Below are positions 5,273-5,424 of a stretch of 5,424 nucleotides of DNA, one piece after another. Position 1 is the stretch's first letter. Each line of letters begins with the position of its first letter. The notes under the pieces were generated by a model. It had not been told where the DNA came from and ran no database searches. It saw nothing but the letters and a program-made list of their open reading frames with translations. This stretch comes from Candidatus Altimarinota bacterium (GTDB lineage Bacteria; Patescibacteriota; Gracilibacteria; UM-FILTER-43-11): assembly GCA_029934675.1 (NCBI GenBank), contig JAOZLT010000107.1, forward strand, positions 1 to 5,424, given 5' to 3'. The translations under genes and the position numbers were made by a program.

Positions 5273-5424
5273 ATGAAATTTGAATCTCACGCAGATTACC
5301 AAAGCAACTTCACTAGAAGAGAAATATTAACTTTTTTTGCTTCAATAGCTCTTTCTGGCTGTACACAAAAAGTTAACAAAGCCAAAGAGATCAAAGAGGT
5401 TAAAGAAGTTAAAGAGGATAAAGA
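5273..5424 (+). CDS. Predicted Tat-type lipoprotein, N-terminal part only
   Basis: Fifty codons are visible before the right edge. A polar N-region is followed by FTRREILTFF (13-22), which fits the twin-arginine consensus (S/T-R-R-x-hydrophobic-L). A short hydrophobic core and the lipobox LSGC (27-30) come next, with C30 as the likely lipidated residue. The mature protein begins with a Lys/Glu-rich linker in which the triplet K-E-(I/V/D) repeats, encoded by 9-bp units from 5384 on. A Tat-exported lipoprotein on the outer face of a membrane is therefore likely; the functional domain lies beyond the window, so no family can be given. A well-placed promoter supports the ATG at 5273 although no Shine-Dalgarno sequence is present. 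It is divergent from the 5098 gene, sharing a promoter region. Confidence 0.75.
   Translation, partial: MKFESHADYQSNFTRREILTFFASIALSGCTQKVNKAKEIKEVKEVKEDK
5384..5424. repeat. 9-bp tandem repeat encoding a Lys-Glu linker
   Basis: AAAGAGATC, AAAGAGGTT, AAAGAAGTT, AAAGAGGAT and the start of a fifth unit run to the window edge, encoding KEI, KEV, KEV, KED. This is a charged spacer of the kind that tethers lipoproteins. The array may continue outside the window. Confidence 0.75.

Noticed and set aside
1..5424. Alternative genetic code with UGA as glycine
   Set aside because: Glycines are encoded by GGN throughout, the conserved proteins are complete without reading UGA as sense, and the CAP gene ends at UGA at the length expected for the domain.

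Overview
The window is AT-rich and holds six protein-coding genes: two run off the edges and four are complete. Five lie on the minus strand and the last lies on the plus strand. The best guess for the source is a small-genome bacterium of the Candidate Phyla Radiation (Patescibacteria). The grounds are a short ComEC without its usual C-terminal metallo-beta-lactamase domain and with GYN in its signature motif, Lys/Ser/Phe/Gln-rich peptides encoded by 7-bp repeats inside conserved genes, and missing Shine-Dalgarno sequences before the housekeeping genes. This placement is inference. A Tat-type lipoprotein signal and a beta-barrel-like secreted protein would fit a diderm better. Glycine is encoded by GGN and no reading frame needs UGA as sense, so the UGA=Gly code of Gracilibacteria/Absconditabacteria is not used.

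Layout, left to right. Positions 1-939 (minus) are the first 313 residues of an unrecognised, acidic, mostly helical cytoplasmic protein whose C-terminus lies outside the window. Positions 1082-2713 (minus) encode a ComEC/Rec2-family DNA-uptake channel. Its hydrophilic parts carry a 4 x 21-bp minisatellite, an 18-bp perfect palindrome and a heptamer repeat array. Positions 2753-3598 (minus) encode RsmA/KsgA, the 16S rRNA dimethyladenosine transferase. It lies 39 bp upstream of comEC, probably in the same transcript, and also carries an in-frame heptamer array. Positions 3599-3704 hold a third heptamer array and a hairpin that probably ends the next gene.

Positions 3705-4304 (minus) encode a secreted CAP/SCP-like protein and 4496-5098 (minus) a secreted beta-rich protein of unknown family. 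Each has a signal peptide, a strong AGGAG ribosome-binding site and its own promoter. A strong GC-rich terminator separates them. Their promoters align (TTGAC[A/T], 17 bp, TAAA[A/G]T) and share a 5'-leader box, TTTTGATC, exactly 9 nt after the -10 element. This suggests the two genes are co-expressed. Around 5181-5246 the minus-strand promoter sits back to back with a plus-strand promoter (TTGACA-N17-TATATT). The latter drives a lipoprotein gene at 5273 with a twin-arginine signal and a Lys-Glu repeat linker, cut by the right edge.

The most interesting signals are the heptamer family inserted in frame in two unrelated conserved proteins, the composite repeat/palindrome in the ComEC N-terminus, the matched promoter/leader pair of the two secreted genes, and a promoter-like sequence reading antisense into the 3' end of comEC. 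No defence system, CRISPR array, tRNA, rRNA or transposase gene was seen.
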